64,000 nucleotides of DNA from Tunturiibacter gelidiferens. Lineage in GTDB: Bacteria; Acidobacteriota; Terriglobia; Terriglobales; Acidobacteriaceae. Shown piece by piece: positions 25,690 to 35,269 of this stretch; the stretch's first letter is position 1, and every line of letters starts with the position of its first letter. A program made the position numbers and the translations under genes. The notes below the pieces were generated by a model that did not search any database, had not been told where the DNA came from, and saw nothing but the letters and a program-made list of their open reading frames with translations. The stretch lies in NCBI RefSeq assembly GCF_013410115.1, contig NZ_JACCCV010000001.1:2170001-2234000 (forward strand), read 5' to 3'.

Positions 25690-28209
25690 ATGCCTTCCAG
25701 CACTATCGAAGCACCCACGCCGCAGAGTGCGGCAAAGCCCAGCCAGTCTAGGGAACATAGACAGATCACCAAGGTTGCCGTTCTTGGAGCGGGAACCATG
25801 GGTTCGCGTATCGCAGCCCACATCGCCAATGCCGGGTTGCCGGTGGTTCTGCTGGATATCGTTCCGCTGGGTACGGATGCCAGTGCCCCGAAGCAGGAGC
25901 GGAACAAGTTTGTCCTGGCGGCCATGGATGGGTTGAAGAAGTCGAAGCCTGCGGCGTTTTATGCGGTCGAGAGCTCCCGGCTGATAGCGATTGGCAACTT
26001 CGAGGACGATCTGGCTCTGATCGCGGACTGTGACTGGATCATCGAGGTAGTGGCGGAGAATCTTGAGATCAAGCGGGCTCTGCTGGATAAGGTGCAGCAA
26101 CATCGCCGTAAGGACACGATCATTACGAGCAATACGAGCGGACTGCCGATTCACAAGATCGTGGAAGGAATGCCGATGGAGTTGCGCCGCCATTGGTTTG
26201 GAACGCACTTCTTCAACCCGCCCCGGTACATGCGACTGCTCGAGATTATTCCGACTCCAGACACGGATCCGGCGGATATTGCGGCGGTGGAGCGCTTCTG
26301 CGATCTGCGGCTGGGGAAGGCGATTGTTCATTCGCACGATACGCCGAACTTTATTGCGAATCGGATTGGTACGTTCTCGATGGGGAATGCGATTCGCCTA
26401 ATGCAGGAGCAGGGTCTGTCAATCGAGGAGGTTGATACGTTGACTGGCTCTGCGCTAGGTTGGCCGAAGAGTGGGACTTTTCGACTCGGCGATATGGTCG
26501 GCGTGGATGTACTGGCACATGTGGCGACGAACTTTTCCGCGCAGGCCACAAGGATCAAGGACGAGCGTGCCGAGGTGACGCTTGCGCCTTTTATCGGCAA
26601 GATGCTGGAGAAGAAGTGGCTTGGAGACAAGACAAAGCAGGGTTTTTATAAAAAGGAAGGCAAAGACGCAGAGGGTCGGGATCTGCGCCATGTTCTGGAC
26701 TGGCAGACGCTGGACTACAAGCCGAGTATGCGGCCGAAGTTTGCTGCGATCGAGATGGCGAAGAATGTGGAGTCGACTCACGCACGCATCGCGCAGCTGC
26801 TGCATGCGGATGCGACGAAGGACAAGGCTGCTGCGTTTTACTGGCCGCTGCTGACGGAGCTGTTTACGTACAGCGCGAACCGGGTGCCGGAGATCGCGGA
26901 CAATATAGTTGAGATCGATCAGGCTATGAAGACGGGTTTCAACTGGGAGCTTGGCCCATTTGAGATGTTCGATGCTGCGGGTGTGCTCGCCACGACGGAG
27001 AAGATGCGCGCTGCTGGTGCGCAGATCTCGGCGAACGTGGAGAAGCTGCTTGCTTGTGCAGAGAAGCGCGGGGAGGCTAATCCAGCGTGGTACAAGGATG
27101 ATGCTTCGGTCGCTTCGGGGCGGCTCTTTTTCGATTCTGTCAGCGGGGAGTACAAGCCAGTTGTGACAGCGGAGGGAGTGACCTCGCTAGCGGTGATCAA
27201 GAAGGCGAACGGAGTGGTGAAGAAGAACCCGGGTGCTTCGGTCATCGATCTGGGTGATGGAGTGGCGGCCATTGAGTTGCACTCCAAGATGAACGCACTG
27301 GGCGATGACATCGTCAATCTAATTACACAGACGCTAAAGCCTTCGAGCGAGATCGTAAGCAACTTCGAGGCTTTCGTCATTACGGGTGACTCCACTAATT
27401 TTTCGGTCGGTGCGAACCTAATGCAGCTTCTCCTTGGGGTTCAGGAAGAGGAGTGGGATGAGGTGGAGATGGCAGTGCGCGCGTTCCAGAATATGACGCA
27501 GGCCATCAAGTTCTGTCCGCGCCCTGTGGTGGTTGCGCCATATGGAATGTGTCTGGGAGGAGGCGTGGAGATTTCGCTTCATGCCGCTGCGCGTCAGCCT
27601 CACTCTGAGCTTTATATGGGTCTGGTGGAAGCCGGCGTTGGGCTGATTCCGGGCGGCGGCGGTTGTAAGGAGATGACGATCCGGTCGGTAGAGGCTGGAT
27701 CGAGCATTCGTCCGGACGCACGCGGCGAGGGCGTCGAGATATTTGAAGCGCTTAAGAAGAACTTCGAGACGATCGCGATGGCGAAAGTTTCGACCAGTGC
27801 GGCGGAGGCTCGTTCGTTCGGCTTCTTCAAGCAGTCGGACAACATTACGATGAATCGCGAGCGGCTGCTGACGGATGCGAAGACGAAGGCCCGCGCGATC
27901 GCCGATGCTGGCTATAGTGCGCCCGCCCCGCGTACTGACATTGCAGCTCCAGGAGAGAATGCACTGGCTACGCTGAAGCTGGCGGTGTGGACTATGCGGG
28001 AGGGGCAGTACATCTCTGATCATGACGCGAAAATTGCGAACTGGGTGGCGTATGCGTTGTGCGGAGGTAAGGTCACACCGGGTACACCGCTTACAGAGCA
28101 GTATCTGCTGGACCTTGAGCGTGAAGCTTTCCTATCGCTTTGTGGAGAAAAGAAGACGCAGGAGCGAATTGCGTTCACTTTGAAAACGGGCAAGCCTTTG
28201 CGGAATTAG
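25690..28209 (+). CDS. fadN: 3-hydroxyacyl-CoA dehydrogenase/enoyl-CoA hydratase fusion (FadN-like)
   Basis: Two steps of fatty-acid beta-oxidation in one 839-residue protein. The dehydrogenase comes first: NAD-binding VLGAGTMGSRIAAHIANAG at residues 31-49, SNTSGLPIHKIVEG, HFFNPPRYMRLLEIIP. The crotonase domain is C-terminal: NFSVGANLMQLLLG and GMCLGGGVEISLHAAARQ, PGGGGCKEM. This order is that of Bacillus FadN and opposite to E. coli FadB. The ATG at 25690 is chosen (GGAG upstream); a TTG two codons earlier is possible. It heads a fadN-fadA-orf-fadE string. Confidence 0.93.
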   Translation: MPSSTIEAPTPQSAAKPSQSREHRQITKVAVLGAGTMGSRIAAHIANAGLPVVLLDIVPLGTDASAPKQERNKFVLAAMDGLKKSKPAAFYAVESSRLIAIGNFEDDLALIADCDWIIEVVAENLEIKRALLDKVQQHRRKDTIITSNTSGLPIHKIVEGMPMELRRHWFGTHFFNPPRYMRLLEIIPTPDTDPADIAAVERFCDLRLGKAIVHSHDTPNFIANRIGTFSMGNAIRLMQEQGLSIEEVDTLTGSALGWPKSGTFRLGDMVGVDVLAHVATNFSAQATRIKDERAEVTLAPFIGKMLEKKWLGDKTKQGFYKKEGKDAEGRDLRHVLDWQTLDYKPSMRPKFAAIEMAKNVESTHARIAQLLHADATKDKAAAFYWPLLTELFTYSANRVPEIADNIVEIDQAMKTGFNWELGPFEMFDAAGVLATTEKMRAAGAQISANVEKLLACAEKRGEANPAWYKDDASVASGRLFFDSVSGEYKPVVTAEGVTSLAVIKKANGVVKKNPGASVIDLGDGVAAIELHSKMNALGDDIVNLITQTLKPSSEIVSNFEAFVITGDSTNFSVGANLMQLLLGVQEEEWDEVEMAVRAFQNMTQAIKFCPRPVVVAPYGMCLGGGVEISLHAAARQPHSELYMGLVEAGVGLIPGGGGCKEMTIRSVEAGSSIRPDARGEGVEIFEALKKNFETIAMAKVSTSAAEARSFGFFKQSDNITMNRERLLTDAKTKARAIADAGYSAPAPRTDIAAPGENALATLKLAVWTMREGQYISDHDAKIANWVAYALCGGKVTPGTPLTEQYLLDLEREAFLSLCGEKKTQERIAFTLKTGKPLRN

Positions 28210-28304
28210 GAGCGGGTTCCTAGCAGTTAGTTCAAGTCAAAAGATACCTTTCATTTACGGTCTTCGGATTAAATTCGGAGACAGAGATCGGGAGTTAGTT
28301 GGTT

Positions 28305-29483
28305 ATGAAAGAAGTTATTATTGCCTCCGCTGTTCGCACCGCCGTCGGAAAAGCCCCGCGCGGCACCCTTCGCACCACTCGCCCGGATGATTTGGCCGCC
28401 TTTGCGATTAGTGGTGCGTTGGAGCGTATTCCGCAGCTCGACAAGTCGGAGATCGAAGATGTGATCCTGGGCTGCGCCATGCCCGAGGCGGAGCAGGGAA
28501 TGAATGTGGCGAAGATTGCCAGCTTTCGGGCGGGTTTGCCGATTACTAGTGCCGGGATGACGATCAACCGATACTGCGCGTCAGGTTTGCAGTCGATTGC
28601 TCTAGCTGCGGACCGGATTCGTGGCGGGTCGGCGGATTGTATTGTTGCGGGTGGCACGGAGAGCATGTCGTATGTTCCGTTTGGCGGCAACAAGATCTCG
28701 GTGAACCCCTGGCTCGTGGAGAACTATCCGGGTTCATACATGTCGATGGGGCTGACGGCCGAGCGGGTGGCGACTCACTATGGAATCACAAGAGAACAGA
28801 TGGACCAGTTTTCGTATGAGAGTCATCGGAAGGCGCTGGCTGCGATCGGCGGAGGGAAGTTTGAGGACGAGATTGTTTCGGTGACGGTTACAAGTTCTGT
28901 TCCGAATGGCAAGAAGGCTAAGATAACTGAGTCGACGTTCAAGCAGGATGAGGGCCCGCGTGCTGATACTTCTCTTGAAGCGCTGGCGAAGTTGAAGCCT
29001 GTGTTCCACGCGAAGGGAACGGTGACGGCGGGGAACTCGAGCCAAACCTCGGATGGAGCTGCGGCGGCAGTTGTGATGTCGGCGGACCGTGCCGCTCAGC
29101 TTGGCATCAAGCCGATGGGAAAGTTTATTGCGTTCGCTTATGCGGGATGTGACCCGGAGGAGATGGGGATTGGGCCGATCCATGCTATTCCTAAGGTGTT
29201 GAAGATGGCGGGGCTTTCGGTTGAGGATATTGATCTGTTCGAGTTGAACGAGGCGTTTGCGGCTCAGTCGCTGGCGGTGTTAAAGGTCCTGGGGATTGAT
29301 CCGGCGAAGGTGAATGTGAATGGGGGAGCGATCGCGCTTGGGCATCCGCTTGGTTGCACCGGCGCAAAGTTGACCGCCACGCTGCTGCGCGAGATGCCTC
29401 GGCGTAACGCGAAGTACGGGATTGTCACAATGTGTGTAGGCGGCGGTATGGGAGCGGCTGGGATCTATGAGGCGATGAGTTAG
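28305..29483 (+). CDS. fadA: Acetyl-CoA acyltransferase (3-ketoacyl-CoA thiolase)
   Basis: Thiolytic last step of beta-oxidation. The 392-residue enzyme begins [20 protein letters not shown] and has the acyl-accepting Cys91 in [11 protein letters not shown], the histidine motif [12 protein letters not shown] and the second catalytic cysteine in [10 protein letters not shown] near the C-terminus. [15 protein letters not shown] is also conserved. The ATG at 28305 is preceded by GGGAG. It follows the fadN-like gene by 95 bases. Confidence 0.96.
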   Translation: MKEVIIASAVRTAVGKAPRGTLRTTRPDDLAAFAISGALERIPQLDKSEIEDVILGCAMPEAEQGMNVAKIASFRAGLPITSAGMTINRYCASGLQSIALAADRIRGGSADCIVAGGTESMSYVPFGGNKISVNPWLVENYPGSYMSMGLTAERVATHYGITREQMDQFSYESHRKALAAIGGGKFEDEIVSVTVTSSVPNGKKAKITESTFKQDEGPRADTSLEALAKLKPVFHAKGTVTAGNSSQTSDGAAAAVVMSADRAAQLGIKPMGKFIAFAYAGCDPEEMGIGPIHAIPKVLKMAGLSVEDIDLFELNEAFAAQSLAVLKVLGIDPAKVNVNGGAIALGHPLGCTGAKLTATLLREMPRRNAKYGIVTMCVGGGMGAAGIYEAMS

Positions 29484-29486
29484 GCA

Positions 29487-29930
29487 ATGAGTCGAGACTC
29501 CATGTCGGATCGAAGTAGCTGGTCAAAGTTGCGGCCCGGCAGCTGTGATGGCTGGCATTCGATTCGAGTAGTGAGTGGATATATCGCACTGGCTGCGGTG
29601 TTTGTCGCAGTAGCTTTCTTTATCAAACACCGGCACCATCAAGAGATTCAACAACGCTGGAAGTGCGCCACAGCCATTGTCGAAGAGGTTCGCCCTGAGG
29701 TGATCGAGACGGTGAGCAATGCTAAAGGTAGCAGAACGGCGCTGTACGAAGTTTCAATTCTGGCGAAGTATGTTTCGGACGGTGTAGAGCATGAAAGGTG
29801 GATTACCGTGGAACAACCGCCGGTATCACTCGCTGAAGCAGAATTGCAGACGTTTCGCTGGAAGGGCCAACATTGTGTCGTTCGATGGAAGGCCGCCGCA
29901 CCTGAAGATTTGATCGCTGAAGTGGATTAG
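29487..29930 (+). CDS. Small membrane-anchored protein inside the fad string
   Basis: A 147-residue protein starting three bases after the thiolase stop. It has one hydrophobic helix (GYIALAAVFVAVAFFI at about 32-47) followed by a soluble beta-rich domain with ATAIVEEVRPEVIE and YEVSILAKYVSDG, reminiscent of DUF3592-like proteins. Function unknown. Its tight position suggests cotranscription with fadA and fadE. Confidence 0.72.
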   Translation: MSRDSMSDRSSWSKLRPGSCDGWHSIRVVSGYIALAAVFVAVAFFIKHRHHQEIQQRWKCATAIVEEVRPEVIETVSNAKGSRTALYEVSILAKYVSDGVEHERWITVEQPPVSLAEAELQTFRWKGQHCVVRWKAAAPEDLIAEVD

Positions 29931-29971
29931 TTCGCAATTTTGAGCCCAGAAGCTGCAGAAGGAGTAACACC

Positions 29972-31792
29972 ATGGCAACGATGACGACCCCCGACCCGAC
30001 CACCACTCCCCGGATTGCTGGTGGCAGCTTTCTTATCAGCGATCCGACGCCTGCGGATTGTTTCTTTCCTGAAGATTTTACCGATGAGCATAAGCAGATT
30101 GCTGAGACAACCGCGAACTTTGCGGTCAACGAGATTATGCCAGCGTCTGACTCGATTGAGGCAAAGGACTTCTCAGTTACGAAGCGTCTGCTGAAGGAGG
30201 CCGCGGAGCTTGGACTCACCGCGATTGATATTCCTGAGGAGTACGGCGGCTTGGAGATGGACAAGGCTACCTCCGCTATCGTCGCGGAGAACATCTCGAA
30301 GCAGGCTAGCTTTTCGGTGGCGTTCTCGGCACATACCGGCATCGGGACTCTGCCTCTGGTCTGGTACGGCAACGCGGAGCAGAAGAAGAAGTATCTGCCG
30401 AAGATTGCATCGGGTGAGATTGTTTCGGCGTATGCGCTGTCGGAGTCGACGAGCGGTTCGGATGCGGTCAATGCGAAGACGAAGGCGGTGCTCTCTGCGG
30501 ATGGGCAGACCTACACGCTGAACGGCGAAAAGATGTGGATTTCGAATGCGGGATTTGCTGATCTGTTTACCGTCTTTGCGAAGTGTGCGATTCCCGACGG
30601 TCCGGATGCAGGGAAGGAGAAGCTCACGGCGTTTTTGATCGAGCGAGGAACGCCTGGTTTTACGCAGGGGAAAGAGGAGCACAAGCTGGGAATTCGCGGT
30701 AGCTCGACGTGTCCGCTGATTCTTAACGACTGTGTGATCCCGGCGGAGAATCTGTTGGGCGAGGTAGGAAAGGGCCACCACATTGCATTCAATATTCTGA
30801 ATGTCGGGCGTTACAAGTTGGGGAATGCCGCGATTGGTGGCGCGCGGATGGCGTTGAATAATGGGATTAAGTATGCGATTGACCGCAAGGCGTTTGGAAA
30901 GTCGATCTCCGAGTTTGGGTTGATTCAGGAGAAGATTGCGAACTGCGCCACTGGCATCTTTGTTGGCGGTGCTGTGTGCTATCGCACGGTGGGGCTGATC
31001 GATCGGGCTTTGGCAGGTGTGGACAAGAACGATACGAAGGAGATTCAGAAGCGTATCGAGGACTACGCGGTCGAGTGTTCGATTGTGAAGGTGTGGGCGA
31101 GTGAGATGCTGGACATGGTCGTCGACGAGACGCTTCAGATCTTCGCGGGCTATGGCTATGTAGAGGAGTTTCCGGCCGAGCGAGCTTACCGCGATGCTCG
31201 AATCAATCGAATCTTCGAGGGAACCAATGAGATCAATCGCCTGATCATTACAGGCTGGCTGATGAAATCTGCCATGAGTGGCAAGCTGGCTCTGATGCCT
31301 GCAATCAAGAAGTTGATGGACGAGGTGATGTCAGGGCCGAGCGAGAAAGTGGAGCGCGAAGGGCCGCTGGCTGACGAGCGCAATCTCTTGGCGAATGCAA
31401 AAAAGCTGACGCTGTTTGTCGCTGGAGCGGCTACGCAGAAGTATATGGCACAGATCGCAGATGAGCAGGAGGTAATGGGGGCCATCTCGGACATGATCAT
31501 TGAGGTCTTCGCGATGGAGAGTGCGATTCTACGCGCTGAGAAGATCGCGGCAGGCCAGTCGGCGGAGGCGTCGGTTATGCCTGTTGCGATGGCGCGGATC
31601 TATGCTGACAAGGCCATGGCTACGGTCGAGCTGGCAGCGCGGAAGGCAATAGCGGCGGTGGCTGAGGGAGATATGTTTCGGACTCAGCTTACGATTCTTC
31701 GCCGCCTGTCCAAACATGACTCCGCCGATACGATCAAGCTGCGCCGGCAGGTGGCTCAGCACGTGCTGAAGGCAGGAAAGTACAGTATTTAG
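29972..31792 (+). CDS. fadE: Acyl-CoA dehydrogenase (Bacillus FadE type)
   Basis: FAD-dependent first step of beta-oxidation. At 606 residues it is longer than short-chain enzymes and has the extended C-terminal helical region of the FadE/very-long-chain group. Visible blocks: EEYGGLEMDKATSAIVAENI, SAYALSESTSGSDA, GEKMWISNAGFADLFTVFAK, AFGKSISEFGLIQEKIA, and EEFPAERAYRDARINRIFEGTNE with the usual catalytic-region glutamate. The ATG has AGGAG upstream. A terminator at 31811 follows. Confidence 0.95.
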   Translation: MATMTTPDPTTTPRIAGGSFLISDPTPADCFFPEDFTDEHKQIAETTANFAVNEIMPASDSIEAKDFSVTKRLLKEAAELGLTAIDIPEEYGGLEMDKATSAIVAENISKQASFSVAFSAHTGIGTLPLVWYGNAEQKKKYLPKIASGEIVSAYALSESTSGSDAVNAKTKAVLSADGQTYTLNGEKMWISNAGFADLFTVFAKCAIPDGPDAGKEKLTAFLIERGTPGFTQGKEEHKLGIRGSSTCPLILNDCVIPAENLLGEVGKGHHIAFNILNVGRYKLGNAAIGGARMALNNGIKYAIDRKAFGKSISEFGLIQEKIANCATGIFVGGAVCYRTVGLIDRALAGVDKNDTKEIQKRIEDYAVECSIVKVWASEMLDMVVDETLQIFAGYGYVEEFPAERAYRDARINRIFEGTNEINRLIITGWLMKSAMSGKLALMPAIKKLMDEVMSGPSEKVEREGPLADERNLLANAKKLTLFVAGAATQKYMAQIADEQEVMGAISDMIIEVFAMESAILRAEKIAAGQSAEASVMPVAMARIYADKAMATVELAARKAIAAVAEGDMFRTQLTILRRLSKHDSADTIKLRRQVAQHVLKAGKYSI

Positions 31793-31810
31793 GGGAATGT
31801 GATTTTGAAA

Positions 31811-31848
31811 AAGGACTAGTTGAGCGATCCTCGGCCAGTCCTTTTTTG
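31811..31848 (+). terminator. Intrinsic terminator after fadE
   Basis: AAGGACT pairs with AGTCCTT across a 19-base loop and is followed by a T-run (CCTTTTTTGG), 19 bases after the fadE stop. It marks the end of the fad string. Confidence 0.75.
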
Positions 31849-31966
31849 GTGGGAGTGAGGGACAAAACGATCCGATGTGGAGCCATTGAACATCTGCCAA
31901 AGGTTGCGGCTCTAGGTTCCAGCTTTTCTTCCTGAAATGGCACAATCAGAGAGACGAAATAATCTC

Positions 31967-31980
31967 TTTACATCTGTAAA
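31967..31980. promoter_or_regulatory. Candidate BlaI/MecI-type operator upstream of an S53 peptidase
   Basis: TTTACATCTGTAAA is a palindrome with the TACA-N2-TGTA core used by BlaI/MecI-family repressors, 135 bases before the S53 gene at 32115. No BlaI or BlaR1 gene is in the window, so the assignment rests on the motif alone. Nothing else is recognised in 31849-32114. Confidence 0.35.
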
Positions 31981-32114
31981 CGCAACATTTCGTTTTATCG
32001 TCTGTCTAAGCATGTACCTCACCTCGGTCCCTCTCTGGTTCGTCGGGCCAGTCGATCTCAGTGTGTGGACCAGCAGGCCACCCCGTAACCCGGTAGTAAG
32101 GTAGAAGATATCCA

Positions 32115-35063
32115 ATGCGCAGCCGCCTTCTCTCTCATCTGATTGCCCCCATTACCCTCCTTGCCTCCGCGTTTAGCCCTCTTAGCCAGGCTGCAGTCCA
32201 GAGCCGAATTGCCAGTGCTGTCGACGGCGGTTCTCGGACCCCTCTGCCCGGCACGATTATGAGCCGGGCGCGGCGCGCTACGGATCTTGGTGCTGCGCCG
32301 GCGGACAAGAAGCTCGAGTCGATGTCACTGCGTTTCAGCATGACTTCCGCCCAGCAGGCAGGTCTGAGCCAGTTGCTCGCCGATCAGTTGAACCCCAGTT
32401 CGGCGAGTTATCACCAGTGGCTGACTCCGGAGCAGTTTGGGACTCGGTTTGGACTCAGCAGCGCGGATATTGCCAAGGTTTCGACGTGGCTCACCAGTCA
32501 GGGCTTAACCATCACCCGGACGGCTCGGAGCTCTACCTTCATCTCTTTTTCAGGCACGGTTGCGCAGGTGCAGCAGGCTTTTGGGACCTCGATTCACAGT
32601 CTTTCGCTCAACGGCGAACCGCATATTTCGAATGTCACTGATCCCGTGCTTCCGTCAGCCATCGCCGGGGTGGTGACCTCGATTGTTGGGCTGAATGACT
32701 TTAAGGCGAAGCCTCACTCGCGTGCGCGCAATGTCTCCCCGATTGACCCGTCCCAACCGCTTTACACGCAAACTCTGAACGGAGTTACGAGTCACTACAT
32801 TTCGCCGGCTGATTTTTACACCATCTACGACGAGAATCCTCTGCTTACCGCTTCCACCCCGATTAATGGCACGGGCGTAACGATTGCTGTGATGGGAAAT
32901 ACGGATCTTACCTCAGGCAACGTCCTTCCCGACGCAAATGTTGCGCAATTTCGGTCGGCGGCTGGCCTTCCCACAATCAATCTCAAGCTGCAATCCGCTA
33001 TTCCTGCCGGCGGCTCTGACGCTGGCGTTTCGGCGAGCGATATCGATGAAGCGCATCTTGATATTGAGTGGTCGAGTGCGGCCGCTCCGGGAGCCACGAT
33101 TCTTTATGTTTACAGCAGCAGTAACATCTTTGCGGACTCTCTGACTTACTCCATCGACAACAAGGTGGCTCCGATTATCACAATCAGCTATGGCTTGTGC
33201 GAGAGCGGTTGGGGTACCGCAATGCTGTCGAGTTACAATAGTTTGCTGGCGCAAGCGAACGCGCAGGGGCAGACCGTAGTCAGTTCATCTGGCGATGCCG
33301 GTGCTGCCGACTGCGATGCAGACGGTCTGGCTACTGAGGGGCTTAATGTCGACTTCCCCTCCAGCTCGCCTTATGTCACATCTGCCGGCGGTGCCATGTT
33401 CAGTGGAGATGTGAACACCCCTGCGACCTATTGGAGCAGCAGTAATGGAACCAACGGCGGCTCCGCTCAGTTGTACATTCCGGAGCAGCCTTGGAACGAG
33501 ACAACATCCAGTGCTGGTCTTGGCTTCGGCAACGGAACCGGGGGCGGCGCTGGGGGCGGCGGAGCAAGTGCTTTCTTCTCTAAACCTGCATGGCAGACAG
33601 GCGCCGGAGTTCCGAGTGACTCTTCGCGGGATCTTCCTGACATCGCGCTCAACGCTGCGGCTTTGCACGACGGATATCTGGTTTGTAGCTCAGGCGATGG
33701 ACAAGGCGAGACACCTTGCGTAAACGGCTTCCTTTCCTCCAACGGCGACCCAAACGTGTTTGGAGGGACCTCATTCGTTGCTCCCGTCTTCGCCGGTATC
33801 TTGGCTCTGGTAGAACAGAAGACGAATCCGACCGGCGCAACGACGGGCTGGCTCGGCAATGTTGGACCAACTCTCTATGGCTTCTTGAACGGGCCAACTT
33901 ACAGTAGCGTCTTCCACGACATCATCTCCGGCAACAACTCCGTTCCCTGCACCCAGGGAACACCGAACTGTCCAAACGGTGGATCGATCGGCTTCACCGC
34001 AGGGAATACGTACGATCAGGCGACAGGTCTCGGCAGTTTTGATGTAAATGCGCTGGTCACCGGTTGGAGTGGCGTGAAGCCAGTCGGCACGGGCGTCGGC
34101 AGCGGGATTGGGACGAGCGTCAGTACAACGGCGCTTACCACCACCGCCTCTCTGTGCGCTGTGTCGGCGGGTACTCTGGCACTCAATGTGACAGTTGCGG
34201 GGACTGCTTCGGGTCCAACGCCAACGGGCACAATCCAATTCTTTGTCGACAACGTGGCTGTCGTGGGCGGCACTGCTACTCTGTCGAGTGGAACCGCGAG
34301 CTATAGTCTTGTCACCTCCTCGCTTTCTTCTGGGGGCCACAACATCAGCGCGGTTTACTCCGGCGATGGCAACTATGCTGGGTCTAAAGGGACGCTTCTG
34401 GGGCCAAACATCAACGCCAGCTTCTACCCGAACGGACCGATCGCGTCAGTCGACATAGTCTCGTCCTCATCTTCCGGCAAGCCCGATTTTTCTTTCGCCC
34501 CTGCGACCTGCGGCGCGACGACAACCGTACAACCGGGGGCTACGGCCTCGGGGGTTATCTTCACGATCACACCGGTTAACGGCTTTACGGGTACGGTCAG
34601 TCTGACGGCGACCAACAATGATGGAATGGCTGCAACGCCTAGTTTCTCTGTGTCGCCGGTCGCAATCACTACTTCTAGTGGCGTGACCACTTCGTTTGTT
34701 GTGGTAGCTTCTGAACCGACGACGGTCGCGAATTCAATCCGACCCGGACTGAAGCCTTCCGGTCGACGTCCCTCGGCTAAGATGCCATGGTATGCGGCTG
34801 GTTCTGGAGCTACGCTTGCTGGATTGTGTTTGCTTATGCTGCCGCGTCGCCGTCGTTGGGTCGCTCTGCTTGCTGCTGTGATTAGCATCTCTGCTCTAAC
34901 AGCGGCTGGCTGCGGATCCAGCACCTCCAACACCGGCGGAGGCGGCGGGACTACTCCTCCTGCTGGGACGACAAATGCCTCTAAGGGCATTTATACGTTT
35001 ACGGTGACTGCAGTAAGTGGCACTCTGGTGCATAGCACACAGATTTCCTACAACGTACCGTAG
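32115..35063 (+). CDS. S53 (pro-kumamolisin/sedolisin) peptidase with Ig-like repeat and C-terminal membrane segment
   Basis: A 982-residue exported acid serine-carboxyl peptidase. Order: signal peptide (LIAPITLLASAFSPLSQA), pro-kumamolisin activation domain (MTSAQQAGLSQLLADQLNP, YHQWLTPEQFGTRFG), S53 catalytic domain with the Glu/Asp pair in DEAHLDIEWSSAAAPGA and the serine in FGGTSFVAPVFAGI, an Ig-like domain (GTIQFFVDNVAVVGGTATL, SAVYSGDGNYAGS), a second beta domain, then a hydrophobic segment, RRRR, and AAGCGSS, ending in a short beta domain (YTFTVTAVSGT). Paralogous to the next gene. Probably degrades protein outside the cell in acidic soil. Confidence 0.93.
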   Translation: MRSRLLSHLIAPITLLASAFSPLSQAAVQSRIASAVDGGSRTPLPGTIMSRARRATDLGAAPADKKLESMSLRFSMTSAQQAGLSQLLADQLNPSSASYHQWLTPEQFGTRFGLSSADIAKVSTWLTSQGLTITRTARSSTFISFSGTVAQVQQAFGTSIHSLSLNGEPHISNVTDPVLPSAIAGVVTSIVGLNDFKAKPHSRARNVSPIDPSQPLYTQTLNGVTSHYISPADFYTIYDENPLLTASTPINGTGVTIAVMGNTDLTSGNVLPDANVAQFRSAAGLPTINLKLQSAIPAGGSDAGVSASDIDEAHLDIEWSSAAAPGATILYVYSSSNIFADSLTYSIDNKVAPIITISYGLCESGWGTAMLSSYNSLLAQANAQGQTVVSSSGDAGAADCDADGLATEGLNVDFPSSSPYVTSAGGAMFSGDVNTPATYWSSSNGTNGGSAQLYIPEQPWNETTSSAGLGFGNGTGGGAGGGGASAFFSKPAWQTGAGVPSDSSRDLPDIALNAAALHDGYLVCSSGDGQGETPCVNGFLSSNGDPNVFGGTSFVAPVFAGILALVEQKTNPTGATTGWLGNVGPTLYGFLNGPTYSSVFHDIISGNNSVPCTQGTPNCPNGGSIGFTAGNTYDQATGLGSFDVNALVTGWSGVKPVGTGVGSGIGTSVSTTALTTTASLCAVSAGTLALNVTVAGTASGPTPTGTIQFFVDNVAVVGGTATLSSGTASYSLVTSSLSSGGHNISAVYSGDGNYAGSKGTLLGPNINASFYPNGPIASVDIVSSSSSGKPDFSFAPATCGATTTVQPGATASGVIFTITPVNGFTGTVSLTATNNDGMAATPSFSVSPVAITTSSGVTTSFVVVASEPTTVANSIRPGLKPSGRRPSAKMPWYAAGSGATLAGLCLLMLPRRRRWVALLAAVISISALTAAGCGSSTSNTGGGGGTTPPAGTTNASKGIYTFTVTAVSGTLVHSTQISYNVP

Positions 35064-35088
35064 ACGAAAGTACGTTTAGTCTTTTCCT

Positions 35089-35116
35089 GCCGCGCCATTG
35101 AAGGCGCGGCCTTTTT
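35089..35116 (+). terminator. Intrinsic terminator after the first S53 gene
   Basis: GCCGCGCC and GGCGCGGC form an 8-bp GC stem with a six-base loop, followed by CTTTTTCCCTT, 26 bases after the stop codon. The two S53 genes are therefore likely separate transcripts. Confidence 0.85.
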
Positions 35117-35269
35117 CCCTTAATAGAACTGTTTCTCCGAATATTCCTATCTTGCTGACTATCTTTCGTTGACGCTCGATGTTGAGCACGACAGAATCAG
35201 GCCTGTAGTCCTTGTCACAATTTATCTGCTAAGAATTTTTCTGTTTTCTCAGCAGCAGGAAACGAAAGA

